Below, in pieces: positions 8,999 through 18,528 of a DNA stretch of 64,000 nucleotides. Numbering within the stretch: position 1 is the first letter of the stretch; every line of letters begins with the position of its first letter. The translations under genes and the position numbers were made by a program. Under the pieces are notes generated by a model that saw nothing but the letters and a program-made list of their open reading frames with translations, was not told where the DNA came from and searched no databases. The stretch is from Acidobacteriia bacterium UBA6623 (GTDB lineage Bacteria > Acidobacteriota > Terriglobia > Bryobacterales > UBA6623): assembly GCA_002433055.1 (NCBI GenBank), contig DJHJ01000014.1, forward strand, positions 62,001 to 126,000, read 5' to 3'.

Positions 8999-9742
8999 CT
9001 ATTGACCTCGTGCTTCTGACAATTCATGACTAGCTGCAGTCTTGAGTAAGTGCATGTCGTTAATGAGATCGATGAACTGAAAGCCTTCCTGAATGCGTCG
9101 ATGAGCAGCAGCGCCATCGACCACGGGAATGCCAGATGGTTTGCCACCGCGGATACAACTTTCTCGGAAGCTTTGAAGAGCGGCTTCATGGTCAGGATGT
9201 CCAGGTTCGACACCCATCGACATTGCCAGATCGCCCGGCCCCAAAAAGCCGATGTCCACACCTTCTGTTTTGACAATTGCTTCGGCATTTTCAATACCAT
9301 CCATGTCCTCAATTTGTGGTATGCACAAGACGAGATCATTGGCTATTTTCCGGTAGTCTGGGGTGATTGTAAGGCAGCGTGCACTGCCGATCGATCGACT
9401 CCCAAGTGGTGGATAGCGCATGGCGTGGGCAACTTTTGCAGCCTGTTCTGGGGTGCTGATGTGGGGGAATACCAACCCCCACGCCCCGACGTCCAATAGT
9501 CGGGCAATTGTTACAGGGTCATGATCCCATGAGCGCACCAGAGGGATAGCTCCGCGTGCTTCAATAGCACGAATTGTGTGAGCAATCAGCTCCATGTCGT
9601 AGGCCGTGTGTTCTGCATCGACCGCTAGCCAATCAAAGCCGCTACTGGCCATGACTTCGGCTGCAAGAGGTGACCCTAAGTTGAGCCAAGAGCCTATACT
9701 CGGCCTGCCGGCTTTCAGCGTGTCATGAATTGGATTTTTCAT
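8999..9742 (-). CDS. HpcH/HpaI-type 2-oxoacid aldolase
   Basis: 247 residues, family-sized. Visible family motifs are GSWLNLGSP, the DAEHTAYD metal/base segment (residues ~41-48), PLVRSWDHDP with the substrate-binding Arg, QIEDMDGIENAEAI with the metal-binding Glu, and GPGDLAMSMG with the metal-binding Asp. Class II aldolases of this family cleave 4-hydroxy-2-oxo acids, such as 2-keto-3-deoxy sugar acids or 4-hydroxy-2-oxoheptanedioate, to pyruvate and an aldehyde. It lies 35 bases downstream of the 2-hydroxyacid dehydrogenase on the same strand, and the two are probably one transcript for hydroxy- or keto-acid breakdown. The natural substrate is not deducible. Confidence 0.88.
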   Translation of the reverse strand: MKNPIHDTLKAGRPSIGSWLNLGSPLAAEVMASSGFDWLAVDAEHTAYDMELIAHTIRAIEARGAIPLVRSWDHDPVTIARLLDVGAWGLVFPHISTPEQAAKVAHAMRYPPLGSRSIGSARCLTITPDYRKIANDLVLCIPQIEDMDGIENAEAIVKTEGVDIGFLGPGDLAMSMGVEPGHPDHEAALQSFRESCIRGGKPSGIPVVDGAAAHRRIQEGFQFIDLINDMHLLKTAASHELSEARGQ

Positions 9743-9777
9743 TGCTATAGACCTTTCAATAATATTTTTAAATCACG

Positions 9778-10788
9778 CTAGCCTTCAATCACTTTATGTT
9801 GATTCAGGAAGGCTTGCACCTTGGGGTGTTTGAGCACATCAGGGTTTAGGATGTGTTGAGGTTTTTTGCCGTGAACAGCATCTGTCACCTGTTCGAAGGT
9901 TTGCTGATCGAGACGGATGGCCGATTCTATGCTGATTCCAGCATTGTGATTAGTGCAGATAATGCGCGGGTGTCCTGTGTGGATTGCACGTGGACCATCC
10001 GTCGGGTCATCCACCACATAGTAGTAGAGTCTGTCCTCCTCGATGGCTCGATGAACAGCTCTGTCATCAACTAGATTCCCCCGTGAGGGGTTGATCAGCG
10101 AAGCGTGTGGTCGCATGGCGCACAGTTCTTTGTAGCCAACGATTGTCTCGTCTCCTGAGACATGCAGTGAAACCGTATCGCAATTTTGGAACAGTTCGAT
10201 CGGACTTGAAACTACTTCGGCTCCAAATTTGTGAGCTAAGTCATCTATATCAGGTCGAAAGTCATAGACCAGCAAGCGCCCATTAGGGCCCAGTAGTGGT
10301 TTGGCTCTCGCTGCCATTTCTTGTCCTATGCGACCAAAGCCATAGAGTCCCAATGTGGAGTTTTGTGCCTCATGAGTTCGAATGATTGAAAAATCTCCCT
10401 TATGGGAGAGATTGTTAAGAGTGTAAAGTCTCTTAAGGGTTGCCATCCACTGTGCAATGGCATACTCAGCGACTGCGTCCATGTGTACTGGTGCGACTGT
10501 TATGATGACACCCAACTCAGTTGCAATATCTACGTTAACTTTGTCATAACCGACACCCCAGCGAGCAATAATGCGCAGATCTTTGGCCGCTTCGTAGAAG
10601 CTGCGTTCGAATAGGGAAGAATTGGCAATGATGGCTACAACTCCTGGGGCATCTCGTCCCGTGAAATTTTTATTGTCGTAGCTTCTGACTTCAGCGAATT
10701 CAGCCAGTGCTTCGAGGCCTTGCGTGCGGTCCAGTGACTCAAGCTCTTTGTTTTCGAAAATTGGAGCGACTAAAATTTTCTTTTTCAT
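9778..10788 (-). CDS. D-isomer-specific 2-hydroxyacid dehydrogenase family protein
   Basis: 336 residues. The NAD-binding Rossmann segment GLYGFGRIGQEMAARA is near residue 147. The active-site Arg is in INPSRGNLVDD (~235) and the catalytic His in TNHNAGIS (~280), as in phosphoglycerate and hydroxypyruvate/glyoxylate reductases. The usual catalytic Glu of the DVFxxEP motif seems replaced: the aligned segment reads VVDDPTDGPRA, with Asp where Glu is expected. The gene is first in a two-gene unit with the aldolase and is divergent from the formaldehyde dehydrogenase gene. The phosphoglycerate dehydrogenase label used for many relatives is not justified here, since the ACT domain is absent. Confidence 0.83.
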   Translation of the reverse strand: MKKKILVAPIFENKELESLDRTQGLEALAEFAEVRSYDNKNFTGRDAPGVVAIIANSSLFERSFYEAAKDLRIIARWGVGYDKVNVDIATELGVIITVAPVHMDAVAEYAIAQWMATLKRLYTLNNLSHKGDFSIIRTHEAQNSTLGLYGFGRIGQEMAARAKPLLGPNGRLLVYDFRPDIDDLAHKFGAEVVSSPIELFQNCDTVSLHVSGDETIVGYKELCAMRPHASLINPSRGNLVDDRAVHRAIEEDRLYYYVVDDPTDGPRAIHTGHPRIICTNHNAGISIESAIRLDQQTFEQVTDAVHGKKPQHILNPDVLKHPKVQAFLNQHKVIEG

Positions 10789-11051
10789 ATCGTATTGAAA
10801 TTATTGTGAATACCTTTCTGAGAGAAGGTTATTGTGCTTGTTGCTATGATCTACATTCATACCATGACAGGTTGTTCTCGTGGTGAAACAATTACGAGTT
10901 TGAGATGTCGTTCAACTTGATTCGACAACCGGGCACACTACAGGACTAAGAAATATCACTCGACAGGTTGCCTAGGCTCAGCACCCTATGTATTCTAGGT
11001 AGCTGGTATCCGCATTTGCTTTTGCGGGTTCTTCAAGGAGGAAAAGGGAAC

Positions 11052-12242
11052 ATGGCTTCAAATCGGGGAGTTGCATACATTGAGCCCGGCAAAGTTGAGA
11101 TACAGTCGATTGACTTTCCAGAATTAGCTCTGGGCGACCGGAAGTGTGAACACGGAGTAATCCTTAAGATTGTTTCGACTAATATTTGCGGTAGTGATCA
11201 ACACATGGTTCGAGGACGAACCACGGCACCAGCAGGTCTCGTTCTTGGGCATGAAATCACTGGAGAAGTGATCGAGGCGGGTAGTGACGTTGAATTCATC
11301 AACGTGGGCGATATTGTATCTGTCCCATTCAACATTGCGTGTGGTCGCTGTCGCTGCTGCAAGGAACGGAAAACTGGTATCTGCTTGAGCGTCAACCCGG
11401 CACGACCAGGGGCTGCTTATGGGTATGTTGACATGGGAGGATGGGTCGGCGGGCAAGCCGAATACGTCATGGTTCCCTACGCGGACTTCAATCTGTTGAA
11501 GTTCCCTGACAAAGATCAGGCTATGGCCAAGATCCGTGACCTTACTATGTTGTCGGACATCTTTCCCACTGGGTACCATGGGGCAGTTTCGGCAGGTGTA
11601 ACCACTGGTTCGACTGTCTACATTGCGGGTGCAGGCCCGGTTGGATTAGCTTCCGCAGCCTCTGCTCACTTACTGGGAGCGGCAGTTGTCATCGTTGGGG
11701 ATATGCAGGCAGACCGCCTGGCTCAGGCGCGCAGTTTCGGTTGTGAAACTGTGGATCTTAGCCAGGACGCAACACTGGAAGACCAGATCGCTAATATTGT
11801 CGGCGAACCACTGGTTGACTGCGGTGTCGATTGCGTTGGCTTTGAGGCTCGAGGTCATGGTTCAGATGCGGGTACTGAACATCCGGCAACTGTACTGAAC
11901 TCTCTGATGACAGTCACCAGAGCAGGGGGTGCCTTAGGCATTCCTGGCCTCTATGTTACGGAAGACCCAGGTGGTGTTGATGACTCGGCCAAGTTTGGAA
12001 GGCTAGTGATTCGTATTGGTCTTGGTTGGGCGAAGTCACATGAATTCACCACTGGCCAATGCCCAGTAATGAAATATCATCATGGTCTAATGATGGCCAT
12101 TCTGCACGACAAGGTACAGATTGCTGATGCCGTCGGTGCAACGGTCATCTCACTTGATGATGCTCCGCAGGGTTATCAAGATTTTGATAAGGGTGCAGCT
12201 AAAAAGTACGTCATTGATCCACATGGAGTGGTAGCGGCGTAA
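11052..12242 (+). CDS. fdhA: Glutathione-independent formaldehyde dehydrogenase
   Basis: The ATG at 11052 is chosen because AAGGAGG sits 7-15 bases upstream and it gives 396 residues, matching Pseudomonas-type FdhA. The longer frame from TTG 10968 has no ribosome site. A zinc-dependent medium-chain dehydrogenase: the N-terminal catalytic zinc residues lie in STNICGSDQHMVRG and GHEITGEV, the structural zinc cysteines in CGRCRCCKERKTGIC, and the NAD loop is YIAGAGPVGLASAASAHLLG. The family oxidises formaldehyde to formate with tightly bound NAD and no glutathione. A rho-independent terminator follows at 12268. It is divergent from the hydroxyacid dehydrogenase/aldolase pair, and aldehyde release by that aldolase would be a plausible link. 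Confidence 0.9.
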   Translation: MASNRGVAYIEPGKVEIQSIDFPELALGDRKCEHGVILKIVSTNICGSDQHMVRGRTTAPAGLVLGHEITGEVIEAGSDVEFINVGDIVSVPFNIACGRCRCCKERKTGICLSVNPARPGAAYGYVDMGGWVGGQAEYVMVPYADFNLLKFPDKDQAMAKIRDLTMLSDIFPTGYHGAVSAGVTTGSTVYIAGAGPVGLASAASAHLLGAAVVIVGDMQADRLAQARSFGCETVDLSQDATLEDQIANIVGEPLVDCGVDCVGFEARGHGSDAGTEHPATVLNSLMTVTRAGGALGIPGLYVTEDPGGVDDSAKFGRLVIRIGLGWAKSHEFTTGQCPVMKYHHGLMMAILHDKVQIADAVGATVISLDDAPQGYQDFDKGAAKKYVIDPHGVVAA

Positions 12243-12267
12243 GGCTTGCTCTTTGCACAAGATAGCC

Positions 12268-12306
12268 AAAGGCCGGGTGTGAACTAAGTTTCACCCGGCC
12301 TTTTTT
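12268..12306 (+). terminator. Rho-independent terminator after fdhA
   Basis: A GC-rich inverted repeat, AAGGCCGGGTG pairing with CACCCGGCCTT, has a short loop around GAACTAAG and is followed by six T on the plus strand. It begins 26 bases after the fdhA stop. The AA flank also lets it work weakly in the other orientation for transcripts ending after the UPF0182 gene. Confidence 0.9.
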
Positions 12307-12363
12307 GGTGCTTGATCGAGCGTCCTTCGCAACTCGGTGGTCAGTACCAGGTCGATTGAGCTG

Positions 12364-15102
12364 CTATCGTGCGAGATCGGTTTCCATTTCTTCGAGTTCA
12401 CGGGCAAGTTGTCGCGCCTGCTGCCGCAATTTTCGGACACGAACGGTGATGCCGCGGAGATATTGCTGGCTAACTGCAGAGGAGCCTCTCTCTGTCTTAG
12501 TTTGACCCATTTCGACAGGTGTTTGCCTACTGTCTGTTTGCGATGCTGCTAGGTAAACATCATCACCACTGCTCAATTCACGGAGTGCCTCTTCGAAGCT
12601 ATCCTCGTATATCAGGCGATTTCCCATTGCCAGTACAACTTTTTTAAGTTGTGGCATTCGAGCTGTTTCGGCTTGGATGTAAATCGATTCGACGTAGAGA
12701 AAACTTTCGCCGACTGGTAGCGCAATGATATCTCCTCGTAGTACACGCGATCCCTGTTGGTTCCACAAAGAAAGATCCTTGGAGATGTCTTGGTCCTGGT
12801 TGATACGTGACTCGATCTGATTAGGCCCAAAAACAAGTTTTTGTTTAGACATCTGAAAGAAAAACAGCTCACCGAGTTTTTCGCCGTCACAGCGTGCTGC
12901 CATCCAACCGATTAGATTGTCCTTGGCACGCGGTGTAAATGGCAACATCAACAAGAATTCAGGTTCAGTTTCTCCTGGGACGGTAGCCACTATATACGTC
13001 GGCACCATGGGAGCTGCCGTACCTGTGTCACCGAACAAACTCTTGCCCACCTCCCAAACATCTTCCTTGTTGTAGAAGACTTCAGGGTCACGCATGTGGT
13101 AAGTGCGATAGATGTCGGCTTGGACCTGGAACATCTGTGCTGGATAGCGTGCGTGGTTGCGTGGTGACTGGGGCATCTCAGAGTGATCTTTAAAGAGGCT
13201 AGGGAATAGGTTTTGATAGACCTTGATGATGGGATCATTTGGTTCGAATACGTAGAGAGTAGTGGTTCCATCATAGGCATCAACCGTTGCCTTGACGGAG
13301 TTGCGAATGTAGCTGAAGGGTTGTGAGAACTCCGGCTGTCGAACGCGTAGTGAATAAGGGTGAGAGTCTGACGTTGTATAGCCATCCACCATCCACATTA
13401 GACGACCTTCGTCAGTAATAAATAAATAGGGGTCAGAATCCCATTCGATAAACCCTGCTAAATGATCGAGACGCTTTGAGACATTCCGGTAGAGCATCAT
13501 ACGGCTGTCTTTATTCATGTACCCAGTAAGTAATATGTTGTAATCTGCCTGTACGATCGAGGCTAACAGTCGCAGCGGTAAGGAGTTTATAGGGAATCCG
13601 CCAGCACCTTTGTATTTTGATGTAATGTTCTGATCCCCTGCGGGGTAATCGAATTCACTTTGATCGGTGTTAACGAAGACAGGATCATGAGTTGCTTCAC
13701 CGTAATAGATCTCAGGACGTTGAATCTCTATGTCTGGGATTTTTATTTCTGGTGGGGCGTCTTGGATTAACAGCACTGGCAATCCGTCATCGGTCGTGCG
13801 ATTGACCTCGGACATGACCACTCCGTAACCGTGTGTATATACAAAGTGGGGGTTGATCCAACTTGAGCGCGCTTCGGCCGGTAGCTCGTTGACATCAATC
13901 TCTCTAGGCGAAAGCATGACCTGTTTGATTTTGCCGTCTATTGTGTACCGGTCAATATCAATATCTGCAAAACGGTAGTAAGGGCGCAGTGCTTGAATCT
14001 GAGTGATAGTGTCAGCAAAAGCGCGTGAATCCCATAACCGAATGTTGTCTACCAATGTGGCGTGTTCGTTAACGTCAAGACTTTCCTGCTGGGAATTTTC
14101 GCCAAAGGATTGTTCGCTTGACCGTTGACTTAGGCCGAATGCTTCACTAGTAGCCTCGATGTGTCGTTCGATGTAAGATTTTTCAAGCATTAATTCGTTA
14201 GGGCGCACGTAGACTGCTCGCACAATCGAGGGTGTTATGGCGTTTGCTGCAAAAGAGGAAATCAAAGCTACTACTGCTAATTTCCAACGTGCGGTCAGGA
14301 CCAGCGGAATTGATATGAGTGCGGCGATGATGACAAGCCATCGCAGAGGTAGCGTTACATTTTCGTCAAGGAAATCCATACCACTCATGAATGCGTGCTG
14401 GTTCATCAGTAGGGTGTAGCGCTGTAGGAAGAACCATCCTGCCAGAGTAATCAAACCCACCGAGGCAAGAATGCGCGCAAAGCTTGTCTGGGTAGCCCCT
14501 TGAAGCATCAATGGACTGGGACCAGGGTCAAATTCTTCAACCGAACGGCCGGAAGCTTTGAAAGTCCGGACTTTTTCAAAGATTTGCCAACCTCGCCCTG
14601 AAATCCAAAAAACCAATCCTGACAACACGGTTGCCGCAAAGAGGAAACGCAAAACTAGGGAATAAAAAGGTAGATGGAAAAGGTAGAACGGCAGGCCTTG
14701 TTGAAACACTGGATCGTGCCAGGTGTCAGCCGACATCTCGACCCCTCTTGAGCCCATGTAAGTCATTACCTTGTGGTGATCCACCGACGAACCAACGAAG
14801 GAGATGGCTGCAAAAAGTAAGGCGATTGGCACCAATTTTGAATAAATGGAATAGTTTGCGGTATTAACACCGGCGAAAGCGGTTCCGCGCCTATGAGCCC
14901 AAAGAAGTGCTGGCCAACAGAGAAGAGAGGCTAAGATAGTCGGGAATAACCGGTAGAGCACCATTGTGATCCAGGTTTGGACCTGATTAACTTCTTTCCA
15001 CCATTGGTATTCGATCGCGAATTCAGCGCCTGTGCGCGACCCTAAGAGAAGTGCTAGTACAATAACGACGAAGATCAATGTGCGAATCTGTGAGGAATTC
15101 AT
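12364..15102 (-). CDS. UPF0182 family large membrane protein
   Basis: 912 residues, the usual UPF0182 length. About seven hydrophobic helices crowd the first ~310 residues (for example LIFVVIVLALLLGSR at 9-23, and ILASVGLITLAGWFFLQRY). A large soluble domain follows with family segments RLWDSRAFADTITQIQALRPYYRFADIDIDRY, SWINPHFVYTHGYGVVMSEVNR, DPEVFYNKEDVWEVG and LPFTPRAKDNLIGWMAARCDGE, the last typical of the family. Residues ~855-912 form a charged, coiled-coil-like tail. Located in the inner membrane with the big domain probably outside. No established function. It stands alone, convergent with fdhA and divergent from the CoA-transferase gene. Confidence 0.93.
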   Translation of the reverse strand: MNSSQIRTLIFVVIVLALLLGSRTGAEFAIEYQWWKEVNQVQTWITMVLYRLFPTILASLLCWPALLWAHRRGTAFAGVNTANYSIYSKLVPIALLFAAISFVGSSVDHHKVMTYMGSRGVEMSADTWHDPVFQQGLPFYLFHLPFYSLVLRFLFAATVLSGLVFWISGRGWQIFEKVRTFKASGRSVEEFDPGPSPLMLQGATQTSFARILASVGLITLAGWFFLQRYTLLMNQHAFMSGMDFLDENVTLPLRWLVIIAALISIPLVLTARWKLAVVALISSFAANAITPSIVRAVYVRPNELMLEKSYIERHIEATSEAFGLSQRSSEQSFGENSQQESLDVNEHATLVDNIRLWDSRAFADTITQIQALRPYYRFADIDIDRYTIDGKIKQVMLSPREIDVNELPAEARSSWINPHFVYTHGYGVVMSEVNRTTDDGLPVLLIQDAPPEIKIPDIEIQRPEIYYGEATHDPVFVNTDQSEFDYPAGDQNITSKYKGAGGFPINSLPLRLLASIVQADYNILLTGYMNKDSRMMLYRNVSKRLDHLAGFIEWDSDPYLFITDEGRLMWMVDGYTTSDSHPYSLRVRQPEFSQPFSYIRNSVKATVDAYDGTTTLYVFEPNDPIIKVYQNLFPSLFKDHSEMPQSPRNHARYPAQMFQVQADIYRTYHMRDPEVFYNKEDVWEVGKSLFGDTGTAAPMVPTYIVATVPGETEPEFLLMLPFTPRAKDNLIGWMAARCDGEKLGELFFFQMSKQKLVFGPNQIESRINQDQDISKDLSLWNQQGSRVLRGDIIALPVGESFLYVESIYIQAETARMPQLKKVVLAMGNRLIYEDSFEEALRELSSGDDVYLAASQTDSRQTPVEMGQTKTERGSSAVSQQYLRGITVRVRKLRQQARQLARELEEMETDLAR

Positions 15103-15248
15103 AAGAGTGTCCAGTGTTGCTGCAGTTGTGGTGTCTTAAAGTTTGTGGGTGGCCTGAAGCCCCAGAACTATTGTACCTGCCTTGCCCTAGACACGTTTTA
15201 GTAGAAGTGTTGGAGTAGTACTCACAAGAGGGACGAACAAGTATTCAT

Positions 15249-16808
15249 ATGCCGATGAAACGTATCACGACTTCTGAAGAAGCTGTCAACTGTATACAAG
15301 ATTGTCACACTATCGCTGTTGGAGGTGCGTCAGGCTACGCGGTACCGGAAAAACTTCTCGAGGCTTTGGGAAAACGGTTTCGTGAGACTGGTCATCCACG
15401 TGACCTGACGTTGGTTCACGTGTTCGGTGTTGGCAATCAATGTGACAAAGGTCTAGAACACCTCGCCCAGCCAGGCCTTTTTCGGCGCGTGGTTGGAGGG
15501 CACTGGTCCATGGCTCCGAGTATGGCTCGTTTGGCTGCTGAAGATGTATTTGAAGCCTACAACCTGCCTGCTGGTGTCATGGAACATCTCTATGGTGCTG
15601 CTGCAGCTGGTAGGCCTGGCATAACAACGCCAGTGGGCTTGCACACCTTTGTCGACCCACGTCTTGAAGGTGGCAAGCTAAACAGTCGAGCCACAGAGGA
15701 CTTAGTTGAAGTGACTGTTTGTGACGGTGAGGAGTATCTATTTTATAAGGTGATCCCGATCGATATCGCTCTGATTCACGCTAGTGAGTCAGACACAGCG
15801 GGCAATCTTGGCATGAGTCAGAACGCTGGATTTTGGCACAACACAGATTTAGCACAGGCCGCGAAGGCGACAGGCGGCAGTACGCTTGCTGTGACCTGTA
15901 AACTCGTAGACTCAGGTGTGATTCACCCTCGTGACGTCCGTGTTCCTGGCTGCTTTGTTGATGCTGTCGTAGTCGATCCCGACCAAAAACAACACTACGA
16001 GTTGGACTTCGATCCCACACTGACAGGTGATGCGGTCAAAGCAGAAAGTGAATTCAGAGATTTTCCTTTTGGTGTTCGAAAAGTAATTGCTCGACGAGCT
16101 GCATTGGAGTTAACACCGGGAGCAATTCTCAATGTCGGTTTTGGTGTCGCTGATGGAGTCGTAAAAATTGCTCGTGAACAGGGCCTTGCTGATACATTGA
16201 CACCAACTATAGAGCATGGCCAGTTCGGCGGTATCCCGGCGGAAGGATTGCTTTTTGGTGGAATGTACAACGCGAGAGCTATTCTGGGGTCGCCTCACAT
16301 GTTCAGTTTCTATCATGGTTGTGGCGTGGATCAGGCTTATCTTGGTTTTCTGCAGGTAGATCGCGAAGGCAATGTTAATGTGAGCAAGCTGGCATCATCC
16401 ATCATTGGCACAGGTGGCTTTATAGACATCGCGCAACGTGCTAGGAAGCTCATTTTCTGTGGTAGCTTGGCAGTGCGTGCGGAGACCGAACTGAGTTCCG
16501 GCGGTGTACGTTTTGTAAACCATGGCCGCCCAAAATTTGTGGAAAAAGTTGACCAGATCACGTTTAGTGCACGTTTCGCCCGACAGTCCGGACAAGAGGT
16601 GCTTTATGTGACTGAAGCAGCAGTCTTTCGTATGACTGATGATGGTGTGCGGTTAGAGGAGATTGCTCCAGGGGTTGATTTTGATACTGATATTGTTCCT
16701 CAGTTAGGCTTTAAACCCATCGTGGCAGAGACGGTACGAACTATGCCACTGGAGCTGTTCACTGGAGATCTCTTGCCGCGTCGTCTCTTCAGTCACTATG
16801 GCGGCTAG
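15249..16808 (+). CDS. Fused acyl-CoA:acetate/3-ketoacid CoA-transferase
   Basis: 519 residues with both class I CoA-transferase halves in one chain, as in propionate CoA-transferase and YdiF. The alpha half starts MPMKRITTSEEAV and holds the glycine motif VGGASGYAVPEKLLEALGKRF. In the beta half, the IEHGQFGGIPAEG motif gives the likely catalytic Glu at about residue 322, so unlike the pair at the window start this enzyme keeps its nucleophile. Cytosolic. It exchanges CoA between short-chain acyl-CoA and acetate or a ketoacid. A 59-base gap separates it from the isomerase-like gene on the same strand, suggesting a small catabolic unit. Confidence 0.9.
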   Translation: MPMKRITTSEEAVNCIQDCHTIAVGGASGYAVPEKLLEALGKRFRETGHPRDLTLVHVFGVGNQCDKGLEHLAQPGLFRRVVGGHWSMAPSMARLAAEDVFEAYNLPAGVMEHLYGAAAAGRPGITTPVGLHTFVDPRLEGGKLNSRATEDLVEVTVCDGEEYLFYKVIPIDIALIHASESDTAGNLGMSQNAGFWHNTDLAQAAKATGGSTLAVTCKLVDSGVIHPRDVRVPGCFVDAVVVDPDQKQHYELDFDPTLTGDAVKAESEFRDFPFGVRKVIARRAALELTPGAILNVGFGVADGVVKIAREQGLADTLTPTIEHGQFGGIPAEGLLFGGMYNARAILGSPHMFSFYHGCGVDQAYLGFLQVDREGNVNVSKLASSIIGTGGFIDIAQRARKLIFCGSLAVRAETELSSGGVRFVNHGRPKFVEKVDQITFSARFARQSGQEVLYVTEAAVFRMTDDGVRLEEIAPGVDFDTDIVPQLGFKPIVAETVRTMPLELFTGDLLPRRLFSHYGG

Positions 16809-16867
16809 AGATTGATTGAACTCCTCGTTACAATTGAATCAGCTCATTAGAGCTACGGAGGAATCCC

Positions 16868-17698
16868 ATGAAGTTGTCTTTGTCGGTACGAGTTGCCGAA
16901 TCATTTCGCAACAAGAAAAAAGCCACTCTTACAATCGATGAACTCATTACACTTGCAAAAAACAATGGTTATGAGGCGTTGTGTATGCGTGCATCACAAG
17001 CCGGAACTCATTCTTCGACCGAAACCATTCGCGAAAAAAGTGAAAAAATTCGAGCGTCAGGATTAACCGTTTCGATGGTCACGGCAGATTTCGCTGTTCC
17101 GATGAACGACCATCATGGTCCTGGAAGCTTGAGCAATATTTCGCCTAGTCTGGATATTGCGACTGCCTTCGGTGCGAACTTGATTCGTATTTGCATGAAA
17201 TCTGAGGACGATGTAGCACGTGCCAAACGGGCGTCTGATGAAGCCGCTGAACGTGGTATTCGTCTTGCCCATCAATCTCATTTCGGGAGTCTTTTCGAGA
17301 CCACCGCTGGAGCACTACGTGTAATCGAAGCAGTTGATCGGTCGAACTTTGGCATCATCTACGAACCTGCGAATTGGTGGTGTGTGGGCCAGGATTATGG
17401 CCCAGAAATAATCAAAAGGCTCGGGACGCACATTTTCAATGCCTACACTCAGAATCACCGCTTTAATTCTGAGAGCGATGTGTATCTTGACACGTGGACC
17501 CAGGGTCGAGTTGGCCTCGACCACATCGGTATTTGGGAACAGGGCGGGGTCGATTCTGAAGCCATGTTTGAAGGGCTTCACGCCGTTGGATACGATGGTT
17601 TTGTGACTGTTCATCAGTCCTTTGCTGGCGTAATGTCAATTGAGGAGTCGGTTAGAAAGAGTGCAGAGTTTTTAAAACCCCTGATGGCCAAAAGATGA
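16868..17698 (+). CDS. Sugar phosphate isomerase/epimerase-like TIM-barrel protein
   Basis: 276 residues of the xylose-isomerase-like/AP-endonuclease-2 TIM-barrel superfamily. Visible motifs are RIAHQSH-like metal/substrate residues (GIRLAHQSHFGSLFE), NFGIIYEPANWW with a metal Glu, HIFNAYTQNHRF, and the closing GYDGFVTVHQS. A GGAGGAATCCC ribosome site precedes the ATG. Such proteins isomerise sugars, inositol derivatives or hydroxypyruvate using a divalent metal. The exact substrate is not readable. It probably shares a transcript with the CoA-transferase upstream and is convergent with hpt. Confidence 0.8.
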   Translation: MKLSLSVRVAESFRNKKKATLTIDELITLAKNNGYEALCMRASQAGTHSSTETIREKSEKIRASGLTVSMVTADFAVPMNDHHGPGSLSNISPSLDIATAFGANLIRICMKSEDDVARAKRASDEAAERGIRLAHQSHFGSLFETTAGALRVIEAVDRSNFGIIYEPANWWCVGQDYGPEIIKRLGTHIFNAYTQNHRFNSESDVYLDTWTQGRVGLDHIGIWEQGGVDSEAMFEGLHAVGYDGFVTVHQSFAGVMSIEESVRKSAEFLKPLMAKR

Positions 17699-17730
17699 CG
17701 TGGTGTTTTTTCTAGAATCTTCATTCACAG

Positions 17731-18270
17731 CTATTTTTCAGTCAAGACGCAGATGTCTGACCGATTACGAAAGTATTGAGAGTGATCTAGCCCATAACCA
17801 ACTACAAACTTGTCAGGGATCTCAAAGCCAACATACGAGGGAGATATTTTCACTACACGGCGACTAGGTTTATCGAGCAGTGTGGCAATACGGAGTGAGT
17901 GAGGATTGCGTTGCTTCAGAATATTGCAAACGTAACTGAGAGTAGTCCCCGTATCAATGATGTCCTCTACTAGGACAACATCTACTCCTTCAATTTTGTG
18001 AGTGAGGTCTTGTTGAATTTTTATTTTGCCAGAACTTTTGGTTGAGAGGCCATAGCTGCTGACACCGAGAAAATCTACCGAGACATCGCGCGAAATTTGG
18101 CGAATCAAGTCAGCCAAAAAAATGAAAGATCCCTTAAGGATCCCAATCAAACGAAGCTCGGGCATATTTTTGCCAGCTGGATAATCAGCTGAGATGTTGC
18201 GTCCCAGCTCTTCTATGCGAGACTCAATCCGTTCAGCGGAGATCAACGGTTGGAGGAAATCACCATGCAT
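17731..18270 (-). CDS. hpt: Hypoxanthine phosphoribosyltransferase
   Basis: The ATG at 18270 is chosen over the longer frame (to 18333) because AAGGAG lies 9 bases before it and the resulting 179 residues match the Hpt family. The PRPP-binding loop is VVLVEDIIDTGTTLS near residue 100, with the family segment GILKGSFIFLADLIRQI upstream and the purine-binding FVVGYGLDHSQYFRN near the end. It salvages hypoxanthine or guanine to IMP or GMP in the cytosol. In many bacteria hpt sits beside tilS and ftsH; here it stands alone, divergent from the beta-oxidation gene. Confidence 0.93.
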   Translation of the reverse strand: MHGDFLQPLISAERIESRIEELGRNISADYPAGKNMPELRLIGILKGSFIFLADLIRQISRDVSVDFLGVSSYGLSTKSSGKIKIQQDLTHKIEGVDVVLVEDIIDTGTTLSYVCNILKQRNPHSLRIATLLDKPSRRVVKISPSYVGFEIPDKFVVGYGLDHSQYFRNRSDICVLTEK

Positions 18271-18528
18271 GGAGATATTCTCCTTGAGTAGGTACATGTC
18301 TAGCAATGTACTGTGGTCAGACAATTTGCACACAAGATGACCGAAGTCTCAAGTTGGTGAAGCTGAAATGTAAGAGCTCCTAACCATTCTTGATGTGCTA
18401 TCGTCGTCCGTATCGGGATGGGTTTCGGTCTAGTGAAGTCATATCAGGTCTCTTTTTCTAGAGTCGATTTTTGGAATTAGTCCTGGCGGCTTCTTGCTGT
18501 AGTAACCTTCCTTTAGAGGCTCACATTC

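Noticed and set aside
9050..9499. 149-residue plus-strand frame opposite the aldolase
   Set aside because: Antisense shadow of a clear HpcH family gene; no start signal and no recognisable protein.
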